Shown in pieces: positions 34,343-43,210 of a DNA stretch of 64,000 nt. Source of the stretch: a bacterium (GTDB lineage Bacteria > Sysuimicrobiota > Sysuimicrobiia > Sysuimicrobiales > Segetimicrobiaceae); contig DATGHU010000034.1 in the NCBI GenBank assembly GCA_035307765.1, positions 191,417-255,416 of the forward strand, given 5' to 3'. The notes beneath the pieces were generated by a model that was given only the letters and a program-made list of their open reading frames with translations, was not told the origin of the DNA and did not search any database. Every line of letters begins with the position of its first letter. Positions within the stretch are counted from its first letter, which is position 1. Position numbers and translations under genes: made by a program.

Positions 34343-35629
34343 TCAAAGGCGTTGGACCTCACGTTCGTCCGGCACGGCCCGTCGTAAGCTACCGGCATCT
34401 AGGTGGCGCCGCAAGCCGCCCAAGACCTCCCTCACTATTGCTGTGCTGGTGTCGATATCTTGCTCGGTGTGCGTAAAGGCGACAAAGTTCAAGCCGCCGC
34501 GCCGAAATAGCACGCCGCGCCGCGCCGTTTCCTGGAGAAAGTAACTCCACGATAGCGCCTCAGCGTCTGGCGCGGCCGAGTCGAACTTCATGGCGCTCAT
34601 CGGCGCCAGCCCAAAGCAGCGAAATGCAACACCGGCCGAGCGTGCCGCGTCATTCAAACCACGCATCAGCCGTTCGCCCAGTCGCCAAACGTGAGCGAAG
34701 ACTTTCTCGGTGCGATACTCATTAATGGTTGCCACGGCAGCCGCCAGTGAAAGTGCTTCGCCGCCGTAGGTCGTCGTAACTGTCAGTCGCTCTGCCGCCT
34801 GCATGACTGCGCGCGAGCCGCAAACGGCGGCAAGCGGCATCCCATTCGCAACTCCCTTGGCAAAGCACGCCAAATCGGGCGTGACCCCAAAGTACTCCTG
34901 CGCGCCGCCCAGGGCTACGCGAAAGCCCGTGACAACTTCATCAAAGATAAGCAAGGCGCCATGGGCCCGAGCCAGTTCTCGGACGCCTTCCAGGAAGCCC
35001 GGCGCGGGAACATCGCGGCGCGCCGGGTCGAGTATCACGGCAGCAACCGCGCCCCTGTTGCTGTCCAGCGCCGTTTCAAGGGAGGAGAGGTTGTTGAACT
35101 CAAATGGCAGCGTATGGGCTCGCAACGCGTGCGGGACACCCTCCTCGTTGCCTGAGATCATCCACTGATCGTGCCAGCCGCGGTATCCGCAGTTGGCCAC
35201 TTTCTCCCGTCCCGTGTAGGCCCGCGCGATTCGCGCGGCTGCGGAGGTGGCCTCGCCTCCGGACTTGAGAAAGCGTACCTGCTCCGCACACGGGACCGCC
35301 GCCACCACCGCTTCTGCCGCGGCGACCTCGACCTCGGCTAGGAGGCTGTATATGATGCCCCGGCCGAGTTGCACCTTGATTGCCTCGTCCACAGCCGGGT
35401 AGCAATAGCCCAAGGTGATCGGCCCCAGCGCCATCACGAAATCGACATATTCATTACCATCGATATCCCAAATATGGCCACCGCGGCCATGACTGGCATA
35501 GATGGGGTACCGTCCGAAAGCAAACCGCCCGGGTCGCTTGCTGTTCGTCTGACTTCCCGCGGGGATCACCGCGAGGGCACGTCTGAATTCAGCTAGCGAC
35601 CTGTCGAAGCTGTGTATCGTTTCGGGCAT
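34343..35629 (-). CDS. Class III aminotransferase of the glutamate-1-semialdehyde aminomutase type
   Basis: 428 residues. PLP-fold class III features are HIWDIDGNEYVDFVMALGP at the start, SGGEATSAAARIARAYTGR, LLIFDEVVTGFR with the ring-binding Asp, and the Schiff-base Lys in DLACFAKGVANGMPLAAVCG. Similarity is greatest to GSA aminomutase-like proteins, but a sugar-import operon is an unlikely place for haem synthesis, so transamination of a keto-sugar or keto-acid is more plausible. ATG 35629 follows AGGAGG by 8 bp. It lies 33 bp downstream of the permease gene. Confidence 0.85.
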   Translation of the reverse strand: MPETIHSFDRSLAEFRRALAVIPAGSQTNSKRPGRFAFGRYPIYASHGRGGHIWDIDGNEYVDFVMALGPITLGYCYPAVDEAIKVQLGRGIIYSLLAEVEVAAAEAVVAAVPCAEQVRFLKSGGEATSAAARIARAYTGREKVANCGYRGWHDQWMISGNEEGVPHALRAHTLPFEFNNLSSLETALDSNRGAVAAVILDPARRDVPAPGFLEGVRELARAHGALLIFDEVVTGFRVALGGAQEYFGVTPDLACFAKGVANGMPLAAVCGSRAVMQAAERLTVTTTYGGEALSLAAAVATINEYRTEKVFAHVWRLGERLMRGLNDAARSAGVAFRCFGLAPMSAMKFDSAAPDAEALSWSYFLQETARRGVLFRRGGLNFVAFTHTEQDIDTSTAIVREVLGGLRRHLDAGSLRRAVPDEREVQRL

Positions 35630-35662
35630 GGCGCCAACCTCCTGTTGCACGATCTGGGCCGG

Positions 35663-36490
35663 CTACAGTTTCAACCCGCCGGACATCAATCCCGTGATAA
35701 ACGTCCGCGTAGCGAGGGCGAAGAGAATGAGTAAGGGGATGCTCGCGATGGTGTACGCGGCCATCAACGGTCCCCAGTTCGTCACGTATTTGTTTTGAAA
35801 GTCAAGCAAACCCAGTGTTAGCGTCTTCAGCGAGCTGTCGAACACGGTGATCAGGGGCCACACATAGTCGTTCCAACTGTAGAGCACTTGCAAAATAGCG
35901 ATCGCGCCGAGCGCCGGCTTGGTGAGTGGCAGCGCGATGCGCCAGAAGGTAACTGCCTCACTAGCCCCGTCAATCCGAGCGGCCTCGAACAGCTCCTCCG
36001 GCAGCGTCGCAAAGAACGCACGCAGAACAAAGATCCCGAACACCTCGCCTCCCGCGATATACGGCAGGATCAGGGCCTGCCGGGTGTTGAGCAGGCCGAG
36101 TTCCTTGACCAACACGAAACTGGGCACCAGTGTCAGCACTCCCGGTACCATCATCAACGCGATCACCAGGTAATAGAGTACTTCCTTCCCCGGGAACGCA
36201 AAGCGCGCGAAGGCATACGCAGCCAGTGACGAGACCACGACGACGCCCGCTGTGGAGAACGCTGTCACGATCAAACTGTTCAGAATGTAGTGATTGATAT
36301 CGGCCCATGCCAGACCGTAGTTGCTGTAGTGCAGCGGCAGCGTCACCGCGAAAAACGAGCGGTAAAACTGCGTATTGTCCTTGAAGCTCGTGATGACCAT
36401 GAGGATGAAAGGAAAGAAGGTGAGCCCAATGAGCAGCCACAGCAGCGTGTGACGGCCGCCTTCATGCACGTAGCGGGCCAGACGCGTCAT
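35663..36490 (-). CDS. Carbohydrate ABC transporter permease (MalG type)
   Basis: 275 residues with six membrane segments. The ATPase-contact loop (EAA motif) reads LFEAARIDGASEAVTFWRIALP, residues about 170-191. The N-terminal loop after the first helix and the ending (TRTFITGLMSGGLKL) are of MalG type. It partners the MalF-type permease, whose stop it overlaps by 4 bp. Confidence 0.92.
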   Translation of the reverse strand: MTRLARYVHEGGRHTLLWLLIGLTFFPFILMVITSFKDNTQFYRSFFAVTLPLHYSNYGLAWADINHYILNSLIVTAFSTAGVVVVSSLAAYAFARFAFPGKEVLYYLVIALMMVPGVLTLVPSFVLVKELGLLNTRQALILPYIAGGEVFGIFVLRAFFATLPEELFEAARIDGASEAVTFWRIALPLTKPALGAIAILQVLYSWNDYVWPLITVFDSSLKTLTLGLLDFQNKYVTNWGPLMAAYTIASIPLLILFALATRTFITGLMSGGLKL

Positions 36491-37518
36491 GACGTTCCCG
36501 CGGTGTCGGATGTGTCCGGCACGCGCCAGCTTCCCGCCAGTGCGCCGCTGGGCTGAACTGGGAGATCGGCCCGATCCGGCTCGTACTCAACCCTTGACCG
36601 TATGGACCGCAGGTTGATGAACGTGAGCACGAGAATCGCAGCAAAGAGCACAGTACCGATGGCGCACGCGCGACCCATACGTTGATTCTCGAAAGCTTCG
36701 ATATACATCCGTAAGGCCGGCACCGTCGTCGCGTAGCCCGGCCCGCCCTGCGTGAGGATAAGGACGCGCGTGAAACTCTGAATACCGTCAATGATCGCCA
36801 GCACCCACATGAGCCGCAGCTGCCCCACGATCTGTGGAATCTGCACGGCGAAGAACATCCGCACAGCGCCGGCTCCGTCGATGTGTGCCGCCTCCACGAT
36901 CTCGTGAGGAATCGCCTGGAGGCCGGCGGTGTAGATCAATAGGCCGACACCTTCAACCCAGGGGAAGCCCATGGCCATAATGGCGTAGAGCGCGGTCTGC
37001 GGATTGCCTAGCCAATCCTGTTCCAGGCGGTTGAGGTGCAAAGCGCCGAGTACCTGGTTCAACGGACCGTCGCCAGCGTAAATGAACTGCCAAAGCAGAA
37101 TATTCACCACGGCGGGCACCACGAGAGGCAGAACGAAAAAGAGGCGATAGATGAACTGAAGTCGCGGGCTCTTGATGCCGAGGATGAGCTGCGCCACAAT
37201 GAGCGGCACCGTCACCGCCTGCACCATCCAGAACAATGTCAACTCCCCAACGTTCAGCACCGAGCGGCCAAAAATCGGATCCGCAAAGAAGCTGCGGAAG
37301 TTCGCCAACCCCACAAAAATCGGGGGGCTCGTTCCGTCCCAAGTCGTTAAAGAATGGTAGAGTGCCGACAGGGCCGGATAGTATCTGAAAACAAGCAGCA
37401 TCACGAGGCCGGGAGCGATAAATAGGTAGGCGAGCCGCGTGCGCGCGCGCTGCCGGCCCGCGCTCGGCCGAGGCGCGCCGACTACTCCTGCACTGCCAAC
37501 CGATAGTATGCTCATCAC
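36487..37518 (-). CDS. Carbohydrate ABC transporter permease (MalF type)
   Basis: 343 residues with six membrane segments after a basic N-terminus (first helix ARTRLAYLFIAPGLVMLLVF region, residues 25-44). The EAA loop reads IVEAAHIDGAGAVRMFFAVQ with the following IPQI. The extracytoplasmic loop YHSLTTWDGTSPPIFVGLANF is typical of sugar importers. It lies 66 bp downstream of the binding-protein gene and is coupled to the MalG-type gene. No ATPase gene occurs in the islet. Confidence 0.92.
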   Translation of the reverse strand: MMSILSVGSAGVVGAPRPSAGRQRARTRLAYLFIAPGLVMLLVFRYYPALSALYHSLTTWDGTSPPIFVGLANFRSFFADPIFGRSVLNVGELTLFWMVQAVTVPLIVAQLILGIKSPRLQFIYRLFFVLPLVVPAVVNILLWQFIYAGDGPLNQVLGALHLNRLEQDWLGNPQTALYAIMAMGFPWVEGVGLLIYTAGLQAIPHEIVEAAHIDGAGAVRMFFAVQIPQIVGQLRLMWVLAIIDGIQSFTRVLILTQGGPGYATTVPALRMYIEAFENQRMGRACAIGTVLFAAILVLTFINLRSIRSRVEYEPDRADLPVQPSGALAGSWRVPDTSDTAGTS

Positions 37519-37584
37519 CTCAAATCAAATCGGGCGTCTTCAACACACTGAATGCTAAGATTCTCCGCCACCCATGGCCGAACT

Positions 37585-39048
37585 TCAAGAGAGGCCGACA
37601 CTGGCCAGGGCGGCGTCGGCAACCTCGTGGCACACCTGATTCAACTGAGCCGTTGCTGCCTCCAAACTGAGTGATCCCGCGAGATATCCCTGCAAGAAGT
37701 CGTGTTCACCCCGGCTCAGCCTTGGCGATAGATCGAAGTGGACCGGCCCGAGCAGGCTCTGCCGAGCGATGATCTCATCGTACGACTGTTTGACCAGGGG
37801 CGGCAGGTTCCTCGCCCCGACGACCGCCGGAACCGCACCATACGCTACTGCCAGCGGGTAGACGACATCAGCCACCGTGTAGAACTGCAGGAAGTCGAGG
37901 GCCAGCGGGAGGGTCCCCCTACTGACCGTCGTGGTCGGTATGGCAATCGGATGTCCACCCGCCATGGCCCCGATCCCCGTATGGCTATCGCCGATAGCCA
38001 GGGGTGACGATGGCTTTGTGATCGGCGGGATAGGAAATATGCCAACTTCGAAGTCCTTGCCGACGGTCTTCTGCATGGAGATCGCGTATCCGGTGTTGTC
38101 GTACCACATCGCTGTGTTCCCGGACGTGAAGGCACGAAATTCGGTTGCGGTCAACGTGCCGCGAGCCCAAAATTGCGAGAAGTCTTTGATAAGCTGCCAG
38201 GCTTGCCGAGTACGTTCGGCTGTCTTCGAATACCGGCCTGCCTTAACAGCGCGGCAGAAATCCAGGGGCGACATGACATACGGATCGTCAGGGCCGTGCT
38301 TGAAGGCGCCCGCCCACAACATGCTTTCCACCACAGTGCCGAACGGTTGAATGGCTCTTCTGAGGCCTGCGAGACCAAAAGCCGGGTGGCCCGCGTCCGC
38401 CATCTTTCGCGAGACGGCCATGAGATCCGCCCAGGTAGCCGGCGGTGTTACACCAACCTTCTTGAATAGATCTTTGTTGTAAAAGATCGCCCAATCAGCG
38501 TACTCCGTGGCGAACACGTACGTCTTATTATCCAGGTACATGCCTTGGTCGAGCAAGTGCGGCGGCTGAATCAGATCGCGCCACCGCCGGTTACCCGAAA
38601 CGTAACGATTGGGCTGCTCGAGGTATGGATCTAGGGCGACGAACCACTTCTTTGGAACAACACCAAGAACGAGGTTGACACTATCGGCCTCATACAAGTC
38701 GCTCATGCTGCCACCCATCATCCTCGTCTGCAACCAGGCCGGCGCATCGTTCGTAGGCTCGACGTCGTCCACAATCTTCACCTTCGGATTGAGCGCCATA
38801 TACTGATCGTAAAGACGCTTCGTCTCCGGTTGTTTGTACGCGAGGGAATGGTACCAGGTGATGGAAAGCGTCCCAGAAAGCTCTGGTGCGGCCGCTATGG
38901 CCCGGGAGGCATCACCTCCCCGATTGAGCGCAACTAAGCCTGATCCCAACGCTGCCGCTCCAATCTTTAGAACCTGCGCCCTCGTGTACGTGCGCTGTCC
39001 CCTCGGAGCCCGAACTCCCCAGCGATTGCTCCCGCGTCTATTGCTCAT
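37585..39048 (-). CDS. Extracellular sugar-binding protein of the ABC importer
   Basis: 487 residues. The long basic N-terminus leads to a hydrophobic stretch (QVLKIGAAALGSGLVAL); RTYTRAQVLK before it is Tat-like but lacks the twin arginine. The mature part has cluster-B/MalE-type features: LSITWYHSLAYKQPETKRLYDQY, DLYEADSVNLVLG, YADWAIFYNKDLFKKVGVTPP with TWADLMAVSRKM, and WYDNTGYAI. The substrate cannot be read from sequence. ATG 39048 has GGGAGGGA 6 bp upstream. It heads the importer operon and is controlled from the divergent region with the shared operator at 39106-39128. Confidence 0.9.
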   Translation of the reverse strand: MSNRRGSNRWGVRAPRGQRTYTRAQVLKIGAAALGSGLVALNRGGDASRAIAAAPELSGTLSITWYHSLAYKQPETKRLYDQYMALNPKVKIVDDVEPTNDAPAWLQTRMMGGSMSDLYEADSVNLVLGVVPKKWFVALDPYLEQPNRYVSGNRRWRDLIQPPHLLDQGMYLDNKTYVFATEYADWAIFYNKDLFKKVGVTPPATWADLMAVSRKMADAGHPAFGLAGLRRAIQPFGTVVESMLWAGAFKHGPDDPYVMSPLDFCRAVKAGRYSKTAERTRQAWQLIKDFSQFWARGTLTATEFRAFTSGNTAMWYDNTGYAISMQKTVGKDFEVGIFPIPPITKPSSPLAIGDSHTGIGAMAGGHPIAIPTTTVSRGTLPLALDFLQFYTVADVVYPLAVAYGAVPAVVGARNLPPLVKQSYDEIIARQSLLGPVHFDLSPRLSRGEHDFLQGYLAGSLSLEAATAQLNQVCHEVADAALASVGLS

Positions 39049-39086
39049 ACCGGATCCCTCCCGGACTTGACCGGACTTGATCGTTC

Positions 39087-39128
39087 TTGACAATTATCGA
39101 TACCTAAAATACGATGTCTGATACATCA
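39087..39128 (+). promoter_or_regulatory. Promoter with GntR-type operator between the importer and dehydrogenase genes
   Basis: On the plus strand, TTGACA (39087-39092), 17 bp, TACGAT (39110-39115). The inverted repeat GATGT-CTGAT-ACATC (39113-39127) overlaps the -10. On the minus strand the same bases lie between TTGATG and a TA-starting -10 position, so one protein could control both directions. A stretch of 23 bp (39106-39128) recurs with one mismatch upstream of the GntR gene at 45404-45426. Confidence 0.75.
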
Positions 39129-39188
39129 ATCCTCTGTCAAGCGAAGAACACCGCCTCGACCATAATCGGGCCGCTATAGGGGCTCTTT

Positions 39189-40229
39189 GTGCCCCCACGG
39201 CCGGATCACTTGACCGAACTTGAGAAAGGAGCGCACTTCACGCCCGTATCGGTCGCGCTTGTTGGCCTCGAGGGACATGCCTCGTATGTGCTCGCCGGCG
39301 TCAAAGAAACGGCGGGCATCCATCTCGTTGGCGCGGCCGTTTTGGGTGAGCAGGCTGAGGCTTTCACCGCCGAACATCACGTACCGGTTTATGAATCAAT
39401 TGGCGCGCTATTGGAGCACTGCTCGGTCGACGTTGTCGCCGTCTGCCTGGTTCCAAACCGACACGGCGCAACGGTCTTAGAAGCACTCCGAGCCGGTAAG
39501 CACGTCATCACCGACAAGCCGCTCGTCACCGACGCGGAGATGTTCGCTCGGGTGGTGGACGAGAGCGCACGCCACCCCGAGTTAGAAATCGGCATGCTAT
39601 TGGCGCTGCGCGGCAATCCTCGATACCGGGCTGTCCGACAAATCATTCAATCTGGCGCCATCGGTACGCCGGCGCTTGCGTACGCAAAGCGAGCGGCACA
39701 ATTGCGCCGTGCGACCCGCGCGCGCTGGTACTTCGATCGCCGTCTCTCCGGCGGACTGATGCCGGATCTCGCCATCCATGATGCGGATTACCTGACCTGG
39801 GCCACCGGACTACGGTATCAACAGGTAAGCGCCCATGAGGTGAACGTCGGGAACCGCGACGACCAGTATATGGATGATGCTGGGGCCGCTTTGTTTCAGA
39901 TGGAGACCGGTATTCCGGCTCTGATCGAATACCATCGTCTCCTTCAGGCACCCTTCGGCAAAATGGATTGCAGAGTCAAGATAGTCGGGACGCGCGGACA
40001 AGTCGAAATGGCTGCCGATGGCCCCGTGACGGTTATCACCGAAACAGAACGTACGACAGTACGTGACATACCGCCCGCGCAGAACGTCTTCGTCGATTTC
40101 GCCGAGGCAGTGGTAGCTGGCCGCCGGCCGATCGTGGCCACGTCAGACACCTTCCACGCGATGGCAGCTGCGCTAGCGGCTGGTCAATCGGCCCGAGATG
40201 GTCGCACGGTGACAATCGCCCGATTCTAA
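39189..40229 (+). CDS. Second Gfo/Idh/MocA-family sugar dehydrogenase
   Basis: 346 residues. Rossmann start VSVALVGLEGHASYVLAGVK is less regular than usual (GLEGHAS in place of GxGxxG). VCLVPNRHGATVLEALRAGKH is followed by ITDKPLVTD with the conserved Lys-Pro. The C-terminal half has SGGLMPDLAIHDADYLTWATG, with the histidine of the HDxD-type active site. It is the only plus-strand gene of the islet and is divergent from the importer. The start is GTG 39189 with a weak ribosome-binding site; a TTG at 39210 is possible. Confidence 0.85.
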   Translation: MPPRPDHLTELEKGAHFTPVSVALVGLEGHASYVLAGVKETAGIHLVGAAVLGEQAEAFTAEHHVPVYESIGALLEHCSVDVVAVCLVPNRHGATVLEALRAGKHVITDKPLVTDAEMFARVVDESARHPELEIGMLLALRGNPRYRAVRQIIQSGAIGTPALAYAKRAAQLRRATRARWYFDRRLSGGLMPDLAIHDADYLTWATGLRYQQVSAHEVNVGNRDDQYMDDAGAALFQMETGIPALIEYHRLLQAPFGKMDCRVKIVGTRGQVEMAADGPVTVITETERTTVRDIPPAQNVFVDFAEAVVAGRRPIVATSDTFHAMAAALAAGQSARDGRTVTIARF

Positions 40230-40278
40230 AGGAGGGCGCGCTTGTTCGGTCACGTCGCCAAGACCGCCTTGGTCGACG

Positions 40279-41511
40279 TTAGATAATATTACTGGCTCGC
40301 AAAGCATCGATTTCGCTGTCTGAGAGACTGAGCAACTCTTTGAGGACTTCTCCGGTATGAGCGCCCAGACCCGGACCTGCCCAGCGAACTTGTCCCGGCG
40401 TCCTCGAGAACCGCGGCGTCACGCCCTGCATGCGTACGGAACCCAGTTCAGCGTCGGATACGGCCACGATGTTCTGACGGGCTGCGATATGCGGATCTTC
40501 GAAGATGTCGCGCACACTGTTGACTCGAGCATAGGCCACATCCGCCGGCGCCAAAGCGGCATCCACCTCGGCAAACGTGCGCGCGGCAACCCATTCGGCC
40601 ACCACGCGGTCTAGCCTGTCCCGCTGGTGGAGGCGCAACTCAGGCGTGCTCGTCTCCGGATTGTGAACGAGGTCGGGCTTTCCGATCGCGCCCATGAATC
40701 GCTCGTAGATCGTCGGGGTCGATGTCGCAATACTGACCCAGCGGTCGTCACTGGTTTGATAGACGTTGGCCGGCGCGACATACTGGCTAAGATTCCCGCC
40801 GCGCTGGCGAACCGCCCGAAGTTGATCATACTCGATGACCAGATACTCGAGGATACGCAGGACGGCCTCGTAGAGGGACAGGTCGATGCACTGGCCGTCT
40901 CCGGCTGTGCGCTCGCGTTCCGCGAGCGCAAAACCGACGGCCATCGCGCCAAACACCCCAGTCAGGGCGTCGGCGATGGGGTAGCCGGCGTGCTGCGGCG
41001 CCGTTTCGGGAGTTCCGGTAATATTCGCCAAACCGGCGAATGCCTCGGCCATGCGCGCAAATCCGGCGCGACCGGCGTAGGGGCCCGTCTGACCATAACC
41101 CGTAATCCGCAGCATCGTGAGCTGCGGGCGCAGCTTGTGCAATGTGTCCCAACCCAACCCCCATCGCTCCAAAACCCCGGGCCTAAAGCTTTCGATGAGG
41201 ACGTCAAAGTGCACGATAAGGCGGCGCACCAACTCCTGTCCCTCGGGCTTACGCAGATCGATTGTGATGGACCGTTTGTTGCGATTGGTAACCTTCCACC
41301 ACAGCGACACTCCATCTTTGTGGGGGGGCATCAGGCGGAGAGCATCACCCCTCTCCGGCATCTCCACTTTGACGACGTCCGCGCCGAAGTCGGCGAGCAG
41401 ACAGGAAGCGAACGGCCCGGCGATGATGTTGGAAATGTCCAGAACGCGCACACCGGACATTGGGCCTCGTGGATTGTCGTCGGCGGTTTCTGGCGTCACT
41501 TTGGTTCTCAC
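40279..41511 (-). CDS. Class III (CaiB/BaiF) CoA-transferase
   Basis: 410 residues. Family signatures: VRVLDISNIIAGPFASCLLADFGADVVKVE (residues 20-49), NRNKRSITIDLRKPEG, FDVLIESFRPGVLERWGLGW, ITGYGQTGPYAGRAGF, and IADALTGVFGAMAV carrying the Asp that forms the acyl-CoA anhydride. These enzymes move CoA between organic acids. In this islet it may activate or recycle a carboxylic acid made from the imported sugar. GTG 41511 overlaps the TGA of the upstream hydrolase gene (GTGA); ATG 41460 just before SGVRVLD is an alternative. Confidence 0.85.
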   Translation of the reverse strand: MRTKVTPETADDNPRGPMSGVRVLDISNIIAGPFASCLLADFGADVVKVEMPERGDALRLMPPHKDGVSLWWKVTNRNKRSITIDLRKPEGQELVRRLIVHFDVLIESFRPGVLERWGLGWDTLHKLRPQLTMLRITGYGQTGPYAGRAGFARMAEAFAGLANITGTPETAPQHAGYPIADALTGVFGAMAVGFALAERERTAGDGQCIDLSLYEAVLRILEYLVIEYDQLRAVRQRGGNLSQYVAPANVYQTSDDRWVSIATSTPTIYERFMGAIGKPDLVHNPETSTPELRLHQRDRLDRVVAEWVAARTFAEVDAALAPADVAYARVNSVRDIFEDPHIAARQNIVAVSDAELGSVRMQGVTPRFSRTPGQVRWAGPGLGAHTGEVLKELLSLSDSEIDALRASNII

Positions 41512-42368
41512 TGGGCGCCGGCGCGGCAAGCGGCCACGAAATCTCGTGCCGACGCCGAGTACCCCAAGTCCATTTCGATTACGCGGATCGCCGCGTGGGT
41601 CATCCACCTGCCATCATAGGTTTCAGGAAACTCATATGCCGTCGTGCATTCGCGCAACACGACACATCGGTACCGGAACTTCGTCGCCATTTCACGCAGG
41701 GCCCCTGGAACGTTCACCAAGCACACATCAGCCATAAATCCCATGTAAAAGAGCGTGTCGATATCCATTCGGCGACATAAGCCGTTCAATTGCCACCCAT
41801 CCAAGAACACCTCTTCATGGGGTAGCGGCCGGACTGCTTGGGCGATATCGAATCGGTCCGCATGCGTCCGCCAGGCGGGTCCCGGGAAATCAGCGCCATA
41901 CAGGTCGTGCCTTCTTTCCTCGACCGACCACGGACGCACGCATCCCTCGACGGACTGTTGAGGGCCCGGCGGCTGCAGGGCAGGGTCGACTGCGATCTTT
42001 AGATACTGAGGATACTTTGGAGCATATCCAGACTGCGCCAGGTGAAAGACGGCGACGCCCGCGGCTCTGGCCGCGTCCACAGCCGGCTTGATGTAATTGG
42101 CGATGATCTCGTGTGCCGTGGGGACCCAGTCGGCGGCTTCACCCGGACAATGCGCATCGGGGCCGATGGGATAGGGTCCAGTCGACTCCCCCAAATTCCA
42201 ACAATGGACGCATACCAGCCCAACCTGCCCAGCCGGCGCGTCGAGTTGCTTTTCGTGTAACCCCTCGTCGCCCGCGGCCGGCATGCCAGGCCCATAGAGT
42301 CGCGCGATTTGATAGTGGCGGATTGGGAGACGTAGCCGGTTTGGCTGCTCGTCGTCGTCGCCGCTCAT
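41508..42368 (-). CDS. Isochorismatase-like cysteine hydrolase
   Basis: 286 residues. The isochorismatase fold is visible in VGLVCVHCWN (with a hydrophobic strand where the catalytic Asp is normally found), then a long insert, and YMGFMADVCLVNVPGALREM with the nucleophile Cys in the usual GxxxxxCV position. RYRCVVLRECTTAYE follows as in the family. The expected Asp after the first strand appears as His in VCVHCWN, so chemistry may differ; relatives hydrolyse N-carbamoyl groups, nicotinamide or isochorismate. It is translationally coupled to both neighbours by 4-bp overlaps. Confidence 0.75.
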   Translation of the reverse strand: MSGDDDEQPNRLRLPIRHYQIARLYGPGMPAAGDEGLHEKQLDAPAGQVGLVCVHCWNLGESTGPYPIGPDAHCPGEAADWVPTAHEIIANYIKPAVDAARAAGVAVFHLAQSGYAPKYPQYLKIAVDPALQPPGPQQSVEGCVRPWSVEERRHDLYGADFPGPAWRTHADRFDIAQAVRPLPHEEVFLDGWQLNGLCRRMDIDTLFYMGFMADVCLVNVPGALREMATKFRYRCVVLRECTTAYEFPETYDGRWMTHAAIRVIEMDLGYSASARDFVAACRAGAQ

Positions 42369-43210
42369 AGGCGAGTCGTTCCTCTTTCGTCACGCGCGTC
42401 CGCCGGGCCTCCGGCAAATACCGATCCACCGCGGAGCGAAGCCGCCGCGGCTTCATCGAGGTAGAGTACCGCGTCCCGATGCGAGCGGAGAATGCTCGCG
42501 GGACACATGGGCGATACAGGTTCCAGAAGGGTCGTCCTCACTGCTTCGGACTTTGCCCGTCCCGGAACAACACAGGACAGATAGTTGGTCTGCATGAGAG
42601 CGGTGACGGTGACGGTAAGCGCATGTGTCGGCACTTGGGCCAAAGATTCGAATTGAGCATCGTGAACCTGTTGTTCCCGGCTCCGCGCATCCAAGGCCGC
42701 AAGCCTGACGAGCTCCGGATCGTCGAAGTTCGCGGGGGGGTCGTTGAATGCCAAGTGACCATTCTCCCCGATCCCGGCACAGACGATGTCCACCGGAGAA
42801 TGCGTGAGGATCTCGATGTAGCGGAGGCGCGCATGCGTCGCATCCTCGCCGACCGCGAGAAGAGTGTGCATCACCCCCGGACGGACCACTTCGTACAGGT
42901 GCTCCTCGAGGAAGCGCGCCAGCGTTTGCCTCGACCCCGGCAGACTCACATACTCGTCCATCTGCAATGCCACCACGCGCGACCAATCGATGTGATCCAT
43001 TCGGGCGAGGGTCGCGAGAAATTCACGCTGCGAAGGTGCCGATGCGAACATTATTGTCACGCGTCCCTTCCGACCGATAACGTTGCGCATGCGATGTGCG
43101 ACTCGCTCAGCCGCTGCGGCGCCGGTCGCCGCGCGATCAAGATACACCTCCACGCTAAGGCGATCGACTGTAACACGATAGAGCAACCCGCTGGCTGGTG
43201 TGGAACTCAT
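42365..43210 (-). CDS. NagB-like glucosamine-6-phosphate deaminase/isomerase family protein
   Basis: 281 residues. It has the NagB/RpiA/SWI fold motifs: VTIMFASAPSQREFLATLA (sugar-phosphate loop), VVALQMDEYVSLPG (the Asp-Glu pair) and VCAGIGENGHLAFNDPP. Relative to E. coli NagB (GNDGH and FNEP) the proton-transfer Asp is Asn and the Glu is Asp, the version seen in a distinct NagB-like subfamily. Amino-sugar deamination or ring opening is the likely chemistry, but the classical reaction should not be assumed. It overlaps its neighbours by 4 bp on both sides. Confidence 0.82.
   Translation of the reverse strand: MSSTPASGLLYRVTVDRLSVEVYLDRAATGAAAAERVAHRMRNVIGRKGRVTIMFASAPSQREFLATLARMDHIDWSRVVALQMDEYVSLPGSRQTLARFLEEHLYEVVRPGVMHTLLAVGEDATHARLRYIEILTHSPVDIVCAGIGENGHLAFNDPPANFDDPELVRLAALDARSREQQVHDAQFESLAQVPTHALTVTVTALMQTNYLSCVVPGRAKSEAVRTTLLEPVSPMCPASILRSHRDAVLYLDEAAAASLRGGSVFAGGPADARDERGTTRL

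Noticed and set aside
34343-35629. Haem-biosynthetic HemL
   Set aside because: It is GSA-aminomutase-like by motif, but it lies inside a sugar importer operon with no tetrapyrrole genes.
40627-41619. A 330-codon plus-strand frame opposite the CoA-transferase
   Set aside because: It is antisense to clear CaiB/BaiF motifs and has no family character.
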